Source: Mesorhizobium opportunistum WSM2075 (GTDB lineage: Bacteria > Pseudomonadota > Alphaproteobacteria > Rhizobiales > Rhizobiaceae). Taken from it: a DNA stretch of 64,000 nucleotides. Within the stretch, counting starts at the first letter, position 1; the number at the start of each line of letters is the position of its first letter. The stretch lies in the NCBI RefSeq assembly GCF_000176035.2, contig NC_015675.1:1488001-1552000 (forward strand), in the 5' to 3' direction. A program made the translations under genes and the position numbers. Below, piece after piece: positions 1 to 8,360 of the stretch. The notes under the pieces are model-generated. The model was not told where the DNA came from. It saw only the letters and a list, made by a program, of their open reading frames with translations, and did no database searches.

Positions 1-1
1 C

Positions 2-229
2 CGGCTCGGGCCGACCGAGTTCCGCCTGCTCGAATTCATGATGCGCCATCCCGGCCGGGTGTTCTCGCGCAGCCAGCTGCTCGACAATGTCTGGGGCGAG
101 ACGATCTACATCGACGAGCGCACGGTCGACGTGCATGTCGGGCGGCTGCGCAAGGCGGTCAACAATGGCCGCATGCCCGATGTCATTAGAACCATTCGTG
201 GGGCGGGCTACGCGATCCGGGAAGATTAG
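2..229 (+). CDS. phoB: Phosphate regulon response regulator PhoB, C-terminal part (partial)
   Basis: The gene is cut by the window start, so only the last 75 residues are visible. They form the winged-helix DNA-binding domain of an OmpR/PhoB response regulator: LGPTEFRLLEF, then the recognition-helix region DERTVDVHVGRLRKAV, then the wing IRTIRGAGYAI. The DERTVDVH stretch closely resembles PhoB of enteric bacteria and rhizobia, so PhoB is more likely than another OmpR-family member. PhoB activates phosphate-starvation genes. A PiT transporter lies far downstream in this window, but nothing here shows it is a target. The receiver domain lies outside the window. Confidence 0.85.
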   Translation, partial: RLGPTEFRLLEFMMRHPGRVFSRSQLLDNVWGETIYIDERTVDVHVGRLRKAVNNGRMPDVIRTIRGAGYAIRED

Positions 230-313
230 GTTCTTCGGCGCGGAAGGTTAGACAGTCGGATTTCGTGCTTAAGCCGGATCGCTTTACCTTGGCGATCAGC
301 GAAAACGTCCATT

Positions 314-505
314 GCTTCGTCATCCACGGGCGGAGCAAGGAGCGAAGCGACGCGGCGTAGACCCGAGGATCCACGCCGCGACTTTGAAGCGTTGCCTCGG
401 TGCGGAATTCTGCTCCGCTGCACTCCGTGGCCAAGGTCGCGGCATGGATCCCAGGGTCTCCGCGACGGAGCTTCGCTCCTGCTCCGCCCAGGGATGACGA
501 AGTCG
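314..505. repeat. Intergenic palindromic repeat element (RIME/REP-like)
   Basis: This fills the 318-base gap between phoB and the convergent ROK regulator. The outer arms are an imperfect inverted repeat: GCTTCGTCATCC followed by GGGCGGAGCAAGGAGCGAAGC on the left (314-349), answered by GCTTCGCTCCTGCTCCGCCC and GGGATGACGAAG on the right (470-504). The inside holds further GC-rich mirrored pieces. No convincing gene lies here; the short ORFs on both strands are by-products of the palindrome. The structure fits mobile intergenic repeats common in rhizobia. It may also work as a transcription stop between the convergent genes. Confidence 0.6.
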
Positions 506-547
506 TGAGGCTTTGTCCAACCCACGGATGTTACGATGGCTTCGATT

Positions 548-1792
548 TCACGCCACGTTCTTCCCAGCCGCGCCTGCTCTCGCCTGCACGCCCGGCGCGA
601 ATATTTCCTGATCGACGAAGGTCAGAGCGCGCATGGCGCAGCCTTCGCGGATCAGCGGCAGTTCGTTAGGCTCGGTGTCGAAGGAGATCGATTTCGAGTG
701 CTGGCCGCCGGCGGTCTGTGCAATCGCCTCGCGCAAGGCCGGCTCGATCAGGTCGAAGGCGGCGGCGCTGACGCCGACCATGGCGACCGGGGCGGGATCG
801 ATCAGCGCGAACAGGCTGCCGAGGCCATAGCCGAGCGCCTCGCCGGCCTTGCGATAGGCCTGGCGCTCCGGCCCGTCCTTCTCGCGCGCCGAGGCCGCCA
901 GTGCCCGCATGTCGGCGTCGCTGACGTCGACCGGTTCGGTGTCCTCGCCAAGCTGTCTCGCGCTTCGCCAGATGGCGTAGTTGCCGGCATAGGCCTCGAC
1001 GCAGCCGCGCCGTCCGCAGCGGCAGAGCGCGCCGCCCGGCCGGTGGATCATGTGGCCGAACTCGCCGCCCGAGGAATGGGTACCGGTGAACAGTTCGCCC
1101 TTCAGCACCAGGCCCATGCCGATGCCGTGAGACAGCAGAATGGCGATGAAGTCGTCGCGGTAGCGCTCGGGATCGCGCCAGCGCAGCGCCACCGCCATCA
1201 TGTTGCAGTCGTTTTCCATGGTGGCGGGGATGCCGAACTCGGCTTCGAATATGTCGGCGAAGGCGATGTCGGTCTGCGGCGTGATCGGCGACCACAGCAT
1301 GGCGCGCGCCTCGGTGTCGGTGATGCCCTGGATGGCCAGTGCGATGCGGGCGACGCTGCGGACATCGATGTCGGGATCGTCTATGCGGCGCCGCACGATG
1401 GCGACGCATTCGCCGATCAGCGCCTCGCGCGACATGGTCAGCGTGTCCAGCCGGCGCTGTTCCTCCGATATCACCTGGCCGGCATAGTCGATGACGGCGA
1501 CCGACAGGAAATTCAGCGACAGCACCACGGTCATCACCGCCGCCGCCTCCGGGTTGAGTGTGAGGCCGACCTGCGGCCTGCCGCGTTTCAGCGCCCCGGC
1601 CTCGCTCGGCTTGCCCTCGGTCAGGACGCCTTCGCCGATCAGGTCGGAGGAGATCGCCGAGATGGTCGAGTGGCTGAGGCCGGTGGTGGCGGCGATCTCG
1701 GTGCGCGAAGGCTGACCGGCACGGCGCACGGCCGAGATCACCATGGCGCGGTTGCGCCGGCGCAGATCGTCGTGGCGGATTCCGACCGACAT
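548..1792 (-). CDS. ROK-family transcriptional regulator (XylR/NagC type)
   Basis: A 414-residue repressor-type protein. The N-terminus is a winged helix-turn-helix (GQPSRTEIAATTGLSHSTIS). A ROK sugar-kinase-like domain follows, with a metal-binding cluster ALCRCGRRGCVEAY and the GGEFGHM segment. The start at 1792 (MSVGIRHDDL) is preferred over 1888 because a GGAGG lies about 11 bases upstream and ROK regulators are near 400 residues. It is divergent from the xylF-xylH-xylG importer and faces a palindromic operator, so it probably represses that operon and responds to xylose or a related sugar. The effector is inferred, not shown. Confidence 0.85.
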   Translation of the reverse strand: MSVGIRHDDLRRRNRAMVISAVRRAGQPSRTEIAATTGLSHSTISAISSDLIGEGVLTEGKPSEAGALKRGRPQVGLTLNPEAAAVMTVVLSLNFLSVAVIDYAGQVISEEQRRLDTLTMSREALIGECVAIVRRRIDDPDIDVRSVARIALAIQGITDTEARAMLWSPITPQTDIAFADIFEAEFGIPATMENDCNMMAVALRWRDPERYRDDFIAILLSHGIGMGLVLKGELFTGTHSSGGEFGHMIHRPGGALCRCGRRGCVEAYAGNYAIWRSARQLGEDTEPVDVSDADMRALAASAREKDGPERQAYRKAGEALGYGLGSLFALIDPAPVAMVGVSAAAFDLIEPALREAIAQTAGGQHSKSISFDTEPNELPLIREGCAMRALTFVDQEIFAPGVQARAGAAGKNVA

Positions 1793-1975
1793 GTTTCCCG
1801 CATCCTCCCAGTCGCCGCGGCCTTTCGTGCCTCCCGAAGGCCGCCAGCGAAGCCACCAAATACTGGCAGAAGCGCCCCACGCTGTCATTATTTATTCCGG
1901 AGCTCGAAAAAAAGTTCACGGCACCTCAAAATCCATCAGAATCATTGTTGACAGTGTTCCGGTGATGGACCAGTG

Positions 1976-1996
1976 TTTTTTCGAGGCTCGAAAAAA
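1976..1996. promoter_or_regulatory. Palindromic operator for the ROK regulator, with second half-site
   Basis: TTTTTTCGAG-g-CTCGAAAAAA is a perfect 10-bp inverted repeat upstream of xylF. A second copy of the right half, CTCGAAAAAAA, sits at 1903-1913, nearer the divergent ROK gene. A TTGACA at 1948-1953 is a possible -35 box for xylF. The AT-rich palindrome stands out in GC-rich DNA and suits ROK repressor operators; two sites about 80 bp apart could allow looping. Function is inferred. Confidence 0.6.
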
Positions 1997-2061
1997 TAGG
2001 GCCTTTGTGCCGGCCTTAGGGCCAGTTTGGTCGCGCCATACGCGGCGCAGGGAGGAATATC

Positions 2062-3102
2062 ATGAAGAAATTCACAGCCGCCATCCTGGCGGGTGTCGCC
2101 ATGTCGCTGACGCTTGCGTCGGTCGCGCAGGCGAAGGACAAGGTCATCGGCGTTTCCTGGTCCAATTTCCAGGAAGAGCGCTGGAAGACCGACGAGGCCG
2201 CGATGAAAAAAGCGATCGAGGCCGCCGGCGACAAGTACATCTCCGCCGACGCGCAGTCCAATCCCGGCAAGCAGCTCACCGATGTCGAAAGCCTGATCTC
2301 GCAAGGCGCCAATTCGCTGATCATCCTGGCGCAGGATGCCTCGGCCATCGGCCCGGCGGTGCAGAAGGCGCTGGACGAAGGCATTCCGGTCGTCGGTTAT
2401 GACCGCCTGATCGAGAACAAGGACGTCTTCTACCTGACCTTCGACAACAAGGAAGTCGGTCGCTTGCAGGCCAGCGCGGTGTTCAAGGCCAAGCCGGAAG
2501 GCAACTACGTCTTCATCAAGGGCTCGGGTGCCGATCCGAATGCCGACTTCCTGTTCTCGGGCTCGATGGAAGTGCTCAAGGAAGCCATCGACAGCGGCAA
2601 GATCAAGAATGTCGGCGAAGCCTATACGGACGGCTGGCTGCCCGCCAACGCCCAGAAGAACATGGAACAGTTCCTGACCGCCAACGACAACAAGGTCGAC
2701 GCGGTGGTCGCGGCCAATGACGGCACCGCAGGCGGCGTCGTCGCGGCGCTGACGGCGCAAGGCCTTGCCGGCACCGTGCCGGTGTCCGGCCAGGACGGCG
2801 ACCATGCGGCACTCAACCGCATCGCGCTCGGCACCCAGACCGTGTCGGTGTGGAAGGACGCGCGCGAACTCGGCAAGAATGCCGCCGAGATCGCCTCGCA
2901 GCTGGCCGACGGCAAGAAGATGGCAGACATCGCCGGTGCGAAGGACTTCACGACGCCTGGCGGCAACACCGTCAAGTCGCTGTTCCTGACACCGGTTGCG
3001 ATCACCAAGGACAATCTCAACGTGGTCATCGACGCCGGCTGGATCAAGAAGGACGAGGTCTGTGCAGGCGTCGCCGCCGGCAGCGTCGCGGCCTGCAACT
3101 GA
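2062..3102 (+). CDS. xylF: Xylose-type ABC transporter substrate-binding protein
   Basis: A 346-residue periplasmic sugar-binding protein of the type I fold (ribose/xylose family). A signal peptide ([20 protein letters not shown], cleavage after AQA) is followed by the mature start KDKVIGVSW, the [17 protein letters not shown] segment, [11 protein letters not shown] and the hinge/ligand segment [15 protein letters not shown] and QDGD are typical of XylF. It starts the xylF-xylH-xylG operon behind GGAGG. It should deliver a pentose, probably D-xylose, to XylH. A hairpin terminator directly after it would make this gene more abundant than the permease. Confidence 0.85.
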   Translation: MKKFTAAILAGVAMSLTLASVAQAKDKVIGVSWSNFQEERWKTDEAAMKKAIEAAGDKYISADAQSNPGKQLTDVESLISQGANSLIILAQDASAIGPAVQKALDEGIPVVGYDRLIENKDVFYLTFDNKEVGRLQASAVFKAKPEGNYVFIKGSGADPNADFLFSGSMEVLKEAIDSGKIKNVGEAYTDGWLPANAQKNMEQFLTANDNKVDAVVAANDGTAGGVVAALTAQGLAGTVPVSGQDGDHAALNRIALGTQTVSVWKDARELGKNAAEIASQLADGKKMADIAGAKDFTTPGGNTVKSLFLTPVAITKDNLNVVIDAGWIKKDEVCAGVAAGSVAACN

Positions 3103-3126
3103 TCTCGAAGACGTCAGACAATGAAA

Positions 3127-3156
3127 CGCCGCGGCTGTCAGGCCGCGGCGTTTTTT
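3127..3156 (+). terminator. Rho-independent terminator/attenuator after xylF
   Basis: CGCCGCGGC-tgtcag-GCCGCGGCG followed by TTTTTT. It lies between xylF and xylH, where sugar importer operons often carry a partial terminator or stabilising hairpin that raises binding-protein expression over permease expression. Confidence 0.8.
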
Positions 3157-3245
3157 CAGGAAGATTTGTGTTTCCGCCGCGGGCGGGTAACTTCTAGGCT
3201 CTATTCCGGCATCCGCGTCAGACGGCAAGCCGGCGGGAGGATTTC

Positions 3246-4562
3246 ATGACCGACACGACCTCAAATGCACCGGCCGACACCGCGCGGGCATCGGAACTTG
3301 GCGCGGTCGCCCGGTTTCTGAAGGCAACCGAACTCGACACACGCATGCTTGGCATGGTCGGTGCGCTGCTGGTCATCTGGATCGGCATTCACATCCTGTC
3401 GGGCGGACTTTTCCTGACGCCGCGCAATCTCTGGAACCTGTCGGTGCAGACGTCCTCGGTCGCGATCATGGCGACCGGCATGGTGCTGGTCATCGTCATG
3501 CGTAACATCGACCTTTCGGTTGGCTCCGTCGAAGGTGTGATCGGCATGATCATGGGCGTGGCGCAAGCCGAATTCCTCATTCGCGTCATCGGCTTCCAGC
3601 TTGGAAACCCCTGGCTCTGGATCATTGCACTGGCCGCCGGCGTGGTGCTCGGTCTCCTGATCGGTGCGTTCCAGGGCTTCATCATCGCCTACCTCGAAGT
3701 TCCGGCCTTTATCGTGACATTGGGCGGCCTGCTGGTCTGGCGCGGCATGGCATGGCTTATCACCAACGGGCGCACGGTCGCGCCGCTCGACGCCACATTC
3801 CAGCTGATGGGGGGCGGACCGAGGGGCTCGATCGGCGCCACCGCCAGCTGGATCATCGGCGCCGTTGCTTGCGCGGCTGTCGCTTTCGCGCTGCTCAACG
3901 GTCGATCGCAGCGCAAACGGTTCAACTTTCCGCTACGTCCGGTCTGGGCGGAAACCTTTCTCGGCGTAGTCGCCTGCGCTGCCATCCTTGGCGCGGTGTG
4001 GATCGCCAATTCCTATCCGTGGCCAATCGGCATCGTACGCCAGTACGCTCAGCAGAACGGCATCGCCATTCCCGAAAATGGACTGTTCATCGCCCACGGC
4101 ATTGCCATACCGGTGCTGATGGCGGTCGCGGTTGGCATCGTCATGACGTTCATCACCAAGCGCACCCGTTTCGGCCGCTACGTCTTTGCCATCGGCGGCA
4201 ATCCGGAGGCTGCCAATCTCGCCGGCATCAACACCCGCTGGGTGACGATGAAGGTGTTCATGATCATGGGTGTGCTGGCTGCGATCAGCGCGGCGATCTC
4301 GTCGGCCCGTCTTAACGCGTCGACCAATGCGCTGGGCACGCTGGACGAGCTTTTGGTGATTGCCGCCGCCGTTATCGGCGGCACTTCGCTTGCCGGCGGC
4401 TCCGGAACGGTGCTCGGCGCCATGCTCGGCGCGCTGCTGATGCAGTCGTTGCAGTCCGGCATGGTGCTGCTCGGCATCGATTCACCGCTGCAGAGCATCG
4501 TCGTCGGCGCCGTGCTCGTTGTCGCGGTCTGGCTCGATACCGTCTACCGCAAGCGGGTCTAG
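3246..4562 (+). CDS. xylH: Xylose-type ABC transporter permease
   Basis: A 438-residue inner-membrane protein with about ten hydrophobic segments, matching the usual XylH length. Family landmarks are MVLVIVMRNIDLSVGSVEG near the N-terminus, PAFIVTLGGLLVWRG in the middle, and the C-terminal FGRYVFAIGGNPEAANLAGI plus ELLVIAAAVIGGTSLAGGSG. The long central part between these, with WPIGIVRQYAQQNGI, is characteristic of XylH compared with the shorter RbsC. The start has GGGAGG upstream. It forms the membrane channel with XylG and takes sugar from XylF. Confidence 0.87.
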   Translation: MTDTTSNAPADTARASELGAVARFLKATELDTRMLGMVGALLVIWIGIHILSGGLFLTPRNLWNLSVQTSSVAIMATGMVLVIVMRNIDLSVGSVEGVIGMIMGVAQAEFLIRVIGFQLGNPWLWIIALAAGVVLGLLIGAFQGFIIAYLEVPAFIVTLGGLLVWRGMAWLITNGRTVAPLDATFQLMGGGPRGSIGATASWIIGAVACAAVAFALLNGRSQRKRFNFPLRPVWAETFLGVVACAAILGAVWIANSYPWPIGIVRQYAQQNGIAIPENGLFIAHGIAIPVLMAVAVGIVMTFITKRTRFGRYVFAIGGNPEAANLAGINTRWVTMKVFMIMGVLAAISAAISSARLNASTNALGTLDELLVIAAAVIGGTSLAGGSGTVLGAMLGALLMQSLQSGMVLLGIDSPLQSIVVGAVLVVAVWLDTVYRKRV

Positions 4563-4577
4563 GGAAGGAGAACCATC

Positions 4578-5390
4578 ATGGCCGACAACACCGCTCCCGC
4601 ATCTGCTCCCGCCGGCACGTCGCTGGTCGACATGCGCAACATCTCGATCGCCTTTGGCGGCATCCGTGCCGTCGACGACGCCTCGATCGATCTTTTCCCC
4701 GGCGAGGTCGTGGCGCTGCTCGGCCACAATGGCGCGGGCAAGTCGACGCTGATCAAGATCCTGTCCGGCGCCTACAAGCGCGATGCCGGCCAGATCTTCG
4801 TCAATGGCGAGGAAGCGGCGATCTCCAACCCGCGCGACGCCAAGAAATACGGTATCGAGACGATCTACCAGACGCTGGCGCTGGCCGACAATGTCGACGC
4901 CGCCGCCAACCTGTTCCTCGGCCGCGAGCTGATGACCGCCTGGGGCACGCTCGACGACGTCGCCATGGAGGCCGAGGCGCGCAAGGTGATGGGGCGGCTC
5001 AATCCCCGCTTCCAGCGCTTCAAGGAGCCGGTGATCAAGCTGTCTGGCGGACAGCGGCAGTCGGTGGCGATCGCGCGCGCGATCCTGTTCAACGCCCGCA
5101 TCCTGATCATGGACGAGCCGACCGCCGCACTCGGTCCACAGGAAACGGCGCAGGTCGGCGAACTGGTCAGGCAGCTCAAGTCGGATGGCATCGGCATCTT
5201 CCTGATCAGCCACGACATCCATGATGTGTTCGAACTGGCCGACCGGGTCTGCGTGATGAAGAACGGCCAGGTCGTCGGCACCGCGCGCACCACCGACGTG
5301 ACGCAGGACGAGGTGCTCGGCATGATCATCCTGGGTAAATGTCCTCCGGGCGCCATTCCGGGGCCGGGCGCGCTGAAGATCGCCGCCTGA
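4578..5390 (+). CDS. xylG: Sugar ABC transporter ATP-binding protein, single-domain
   Basis: A 270-residue ABC ATPase: Walker [10 protein letters not shown], signature LSGGQRQ, Walker B ILIMDEP and switch ISHD are all present. It follows xylH by 15 bases with a strong AAGGAG. The enteric XylG/RbsA proteins have two ABC domains (about 500 residues); this one has a single domain, like the FrcA-type ATPases of rhizobia, so two copies would be needed per transporter. The gene name follows operon position rather than full-length similarity. No xylose catabolic genes (xylA, xylB) are in the window. Confidence 0.8.
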   Translation: MADNTAPASAPAGTSLVDMRNISIAFGGIRAVDDASIDLFPGEVVALLGHNGAGKSTLIKILSGAYKRDAGQIFVNGEEAAISNPRDAKKYGIETIYQTLALADNVDAAANLFLGRELMTAWGTLDDVAMEAEARKVMGRLNPRFQRFKEPVIKLSGGQRQSVAIARAILFNARILIMDEPTAALGPQETAQVGELVRQLKSDGIGIFLISHDIHDVFELADRVCVMKNGQVVGTARTTDVTQDEVLGMIILGKCPPGAIPGPGALKIAA

Positions 5391-5498
5391 GGCGTTTTGT
5401 CGGTCCGGCATCGGCCGATCGGGCACGGCCGGTTGCCGTTCACGTGATGTACCAGCGATCACGATGGCTTGGCCTTGCCATTGTGTTGACCCGGCGAC

Positions 5499-7181
5499 TT
5501 GCCCATAAAGGTCCGATATCGCTCATGGATCGCATCACCATTGAAGAAACTTTTTCCAATCGTCGCGTTCGTCGCCGTCGCGCTGATCAGCATGACCATG
5601 GCGGGGTTCGCCTATTTCGCGACGCAGGAAGCCGCCCGCATCAAGTTCGAAGGGGCGGCCGACGATGCGCTCAACCGGATCGAGAGCCGTATCGACCTGC
5701 ATCTGTCGCTGCTGCGCTCCACGCAGGCTCTGTTCGACGCCCGTAACGGCGACATATCGCAGAATGAGTTCAAGGCATTCTTCAACGCGCTGGATATCAA
5801 GGACAATTTCGCCGGCCTGCGCGGGATCGGGTTCCTCCAACTCGTCAAGACGGGCGACGAGGCGGCGGTCGAACGCGATATCCTCCACGATTTCGGTGCC
5901 AGCCATCCGGTCTATCCGGATACGACGCAGCCCTGGCGCGCGCCTATCACTCTGTTCGAGCCGCTGGATCCGTCCAACCAGGCGAGCATCGGCTACGACA
6001 TGTTCAGCGAGCCGGTGCGGCGCGCGGCGATCGAAAAGGCAATGGCGGACGACCAGCAGCACGCGAGCGGGCTGGTGCAACTCGGCCAAGGCACCGGCGC
6101 CGCGCAGACCTTCACCGGCTTCCTGGTCTTCGTGCGGCTCAACGTCGAAACCGCGCCCGAGGTCATCAACGCATCGCGATCCTCGACCGCGGGCTTTCTC
6201 TACGCAGCCTTCCGGGCCCGCGACCTGTTCCAGATTGCGCTCAGCCGCACGCCGCTGCTGCCGGTCAACACCGAGATCTATGACGGCACAGTGAACGGCG
6301 ACAATCTGTTGTTTCGGTCGGAGACGCCACCGGCTTCGTCGTTTGGCGACCGGCTGCTGGTCACCCGCAAGATCATGGTGGCTGGCCGTCCATGGACCAT
6401 ATTGTTCAGGCCGACCAGCGCCTTTTTGCAACCGTCGTCGCGCGCCATCCCGGTGATGCTGGGGCTGTTCGGTTTGCTCGCGGCAGGCGCCATCGCGCTG
6501 GTGGCGCGCTATCAGGAACGGGCCTACGAGGCGGCATCGCGTCTGCACGAGACGACCGAAAAGAGCCTGCTCGAAAAGGACCTGATGCTGCAGGAGATGA
6601 AGCATCGTATCAAGAATTCGATCACCAGGGTGCTGGCGATCGCGCGACAGACGGCGTCGCGGGCGACCGACGTCAACGAGTTTTCCGCATCCTTCTCGGC
6701 CAGGCTGCAGGCGATGGCGGCTTCCCAGGACATGCTGACGCGCTCGCGCTGGCAGAAGGCCGATCTCGCCGATCTGCTGCGCATCGAGCTTGGCCAGGTG
6801 TTCGGCAAGGAACTGCCCGAGGGGCTGCTGTCGGGGCCGGAGGTACTGCTCGACGAGACGACGACGCAGTCGCTTGGCCTGACCTTCCATGAACTGGCGA
6901 CCAACGCGCTGAAATATGGCGAAGCCGGCAATTCCGCCAATTCGCTTGGGAGTGACTGGGCGCTCAAGGTGGACTGGTCGCTGGAAGGGCGTGGGCGCGA
7001 GCGGACGCTGGCGCTGAACTGGCGGGAGGCCGGGAAAAAGAAAGTCGAGGCGCCGTCCGAAACCGGATTCGGCACCAAGCTGATCGACCTCAACGTCACC
7101 CGCGAACTGCGTGGCACGATCAAACGCGATTTTCAGGCCGATGGTCTGAAGGTGGAGATCAGAATTCCGTTGGTCGGCTGA
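5499..7181 (+). CDS. CHASE-domain sensor histidine kinase, HWE family
   Basis: A membrane sensor kinase of up to 560 residues. A transmembrane helix (PIVAFVAVALISMTMAGFAY) leads to a periplasmic CHASE domain (RGIGFLQLV, YPDTTQPWRAPITLFEPLD). A second helix lies near residues 310-330, then the cytoplasmic HWE kinase: phospho-acceptor EMKHRIKN (His near 369), the N-box HELATNALKYG and the WxE motif LNWREAG. It stands alone without a partner regulator gene; HWE kinases commonly phosphorylate PhyR or single-domain regulators, both encoded downstream. The start is uncertain: TTG at 5499, or TTG at 5541 giving MKKLFPIV. No EcfG-type promoter was seen before it. Confidence 0.82.
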   Translation: MPIKVRYRSWIASPLKKLFPIVAFVAVALISMTMAGFAYFATQEAARIKFEGAADDALNRIESRIDLHLSLLRSTQALFDARNGDISQNEFKAFFNALDIKDNFAGLRGIGFLQLVKTGDEAAVERDILHDFGASHPVYPDTTQPWRAPITLFEPLDPSNQASIGYDMFSEPVRRAAIEKAMADDQQHASGLVQLGQGTGAAQTFTGFLVFVRLNVETAPEVINASRSSTAGFLYAAFRARDLFQIALSRTPLLPVNTEIYDGTVNGDNLLFRSETPPASSFGDRLLVTRKIMVAGRPWTILFRPTSAFLQPSSRAIPVMLGLFGLLAAGAIALVARYQERAYEAASRLHETTEKSLLEKDLMLQEMKHRIKNSITRVLAIARQTASRATDVNEFSASFSARLQAMAASQDMLTRSRWQKADLADLLRIELGQVFGKELPEGLLSGPEVLLDETTTQSLGLTFHELATNALKYGEAGNSANSLGSDWALKVDWSLEGRGRERTLALNWREAGKKKVEAPSETGFGTKLIDLNVTRELRGTIKRDFQADGLKVEIRIPLVG

Positions 7182-7224
7182 GGTTCAGCCTGTCAGCAGG
7201 GATAGCCACAGATTGCCGGGTCAT

Positions 7225-7258
7225 AAAAAAAGTCCGGAGGCCGGATCCGGCCTCCGGA
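7225..7258 (-). terminator. Rho-independent terminator for the lipoprotein gene
   Basis: A perfect 26-base palindrome (TCCGGAGGCCGG meeting CCGGCCTCCGGA) at 7233-7258, with a run of A at 7225-7231 that becomes U-rich RNA on the minus strand. It ends the minus-strand gene just to its right and may also stop the kinase transcript from the left. Confidence 0.8.
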
Positions 7259-7279
7259 TTTGCATTCCATTATCGCGGA

Positions 7280-7525
7280 TTAGTTGCAGCGTGCCGTGTA
7301 GATGCGGCCATGGCGGTCGCGATACTGGCAGTAGCCGTTCTGCAGCTTGCGCACCAGCAGGCCGGAACCGGCGCCGACGGCCGCACCAATCAGCGCGCCC
7401 TTGCCACCGCCGACCAAGCCGCCGATACCGGCGCCGATCAAGCCGCCGCCAACCACGTCCTGCTCGGTGGAGGTGCAGCCGCTTAGAGCAGCCACCGCAA
7501 TCATGGCAATAATCATCTTCCGCAT
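7280..7525 (-). CDS. Small glycine-zipper outer-membrane lipoprotein
   Basis: An 81-residue lipoprotein: signal MRKMIIAMIAVAALSGC with lipobox LSGC, then a glycine-zipper stretch (VGGGLIGAGIGGLVGGGKG, ALIGAAVGAGSG) and a Cys-containing tail NGYCQYRDRHGRIYTARC. The start at 7525 is chosen for its AGGAG seven bases upstream and the proper signal peptide; the longer reading from 7582 adds an unlikely hydrophilic leader. Glycine-zipper 2TM lipoproteins (SlyB/Rick_17kDa-like) sit in the outer membrane and are often linked to envelope stress. The precise role is unknown. Confidence 0.8.
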   Translation of the reverse strand: MRKMIIAMIAVAALSGCTSTEQDVVGGGLIGAGIGGLVGGGKGALIGAAVGAGSGLLVRKLQNGYCQYRDRHGRIYTARCN

Positions 7526-7608
7526 TGAGTCACTCCTCACTTTGTGTCCACACTTTGGTAAGCACCAGCAGCCATTTAGCATGAAACAACGGGCTTTGCT
7601 GCTCCAAT

Positions 7609-7932
7609 TTATTGTTGGCTAAGGTCGCCTTTTTCTGGGCGCGTCGCGTTCGATGCCACGACGAGGCTGGATATCGCCAGCGAGGCGTCGAGACTGCCAT
7701 CGGTATGCACATTCCAGACGATCCGATCATAGTCATCCTCGAGCGCGGGATCGACCGCGAGGCACTTGGCGACGACGTGTTGCGCCTGCTCCCGCACATC
7801 GCCCACGACGAAGGGACGCTCGGCGGTGCATTCGTCGGCGGTCGCAAAGACGCTGACTGGAACCTGGAGCTCATGACAATCGGCCATCGAGTTGGTGCAA
7901 CCGACCAGCAACAGTGCAGCGATATGTTCCAT
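7609..7932 (-). CDS. Putative small lipoprotein of unknown function
   Basis: A 107-residue product starting MEHIAALLLVGCTNSMADCHELQV. The LLLVGC sequence resembles a very short lipoprotein signal. The rest holds several Cys residues (ADCHEL, DECTAERP, VAKCLAV) and DDYDRIVWNVHTDGS. I do not recognise a family. The start at 7932 has GAGGGG upstream and lies 22 bases after a GGAAC-N17-CGTT motif (7954-7979), which argues for it over the longer ORF beginning at 8292. It is probably a general-stress-induced envelope protein, but this rests on promoter and signal only. Confidence 0.5.
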   Translation of the reverse strand: MEHIAALLLVGCTNSMADCHELQVPVSVFATADECTAERPFVVGDVREQAQHVVAKCLAVDPALEDDYDRIVWNVHTDGSLDASLAISSLVVASNATRPEKGDLSQQ

Positions 7933-7953
7933 GGCGAGCCCCCTCGCCACAAT

Positions 7954-7979
7954 AACGGTCCGGATGAGCCAAAAGTTCC
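7954..7979 (-). promoter_or_regulatory. EcfG-type promoter (GGAAC-N17-CGTT) before the putative lipoprotein
   Basis: On the minus strand GGAAC (7979-7975) and CGTT (7957-7954) are 17 bases apart, the longer of the two spacings accepted by EcfG sigma factors. It ends 22 bases before the ATG at 7932. It is the only one of the ten sites here with spacing 17, so it is somewhat less certain. Confidence 0.55.
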
Positions 7980-8051
7980 TGGTTCCGGGATGACAAGCGA
8001 ATAATGCCTGTCGCGAGCGGCTAAACACTAGGCGGGCAGGACGGATCGCAG

Positions 8052-8228
8052 TCAGGTCAGCCTGAACACGGTGACCAGGAGAATTGTCGCGGCCGCGGCC
8101 AGGACCACACCCCAAAGCAGACCGTGATGAGGCGGGGAAAGCGGTTCCGCGGATGCTTCGGGATCCTGGAATTCGCCCATCGAAACACGGGCGGCCTGTT
8201 CCAGTCTGTTCATGTCGGAGACGGTCAA
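8052..8228 (-). CDS. Small single-pass membrane protein (too short for routine calling)
   Basis: A 58-residue reading from a TTG start at 8228, with GGGAGG five to six bases upstream (or 53 residues from ATG 8213, which has no good ribosome site). The N-terminal half is hydrophilic (MNRLEQAARVSMGEFQDPE), and the C-terminal half is one hydrophobic helix (GLLWGVVLAAAATILLVTVF) ending in RLT. It lies on the same strand as, and downstream of, the PAS-HWE kinase. An 9-bp inverted repeat (TGCTGCAAC/GTTGCAGCA, 8247-8272) sits just upstream. Function unknown. Confidence 0.5.
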   Translation of the reverse strand: MTVSDMNRLEQAARVSMGEFQDPEASAEPLSPPHHGLLWGVVLAAAATILLVTVFRLT

Positions 8229-8360
8229 GCATTCCTCCCAATACCTTGCTGCAACCCAAGCAAGTTGCAGCAGTATCTGGGTAAAACAGCATCCGCCCTT
8301 ATGGTGAACAGCCGGTTAAGGATCTCCGGCCGCCGCAGGCGTTCCCGGCCACCGCGCTCG

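Noticed and set aside
536..1951. Long plus-strand ORF of 471 codons over the ROK regulator
   Set aside because: It is antisense to a well-supported ROK gene, has a composition typical of a GC-rich shadow frame (runs of Ala, Arg, Asp, Gly) and shows no family motif.
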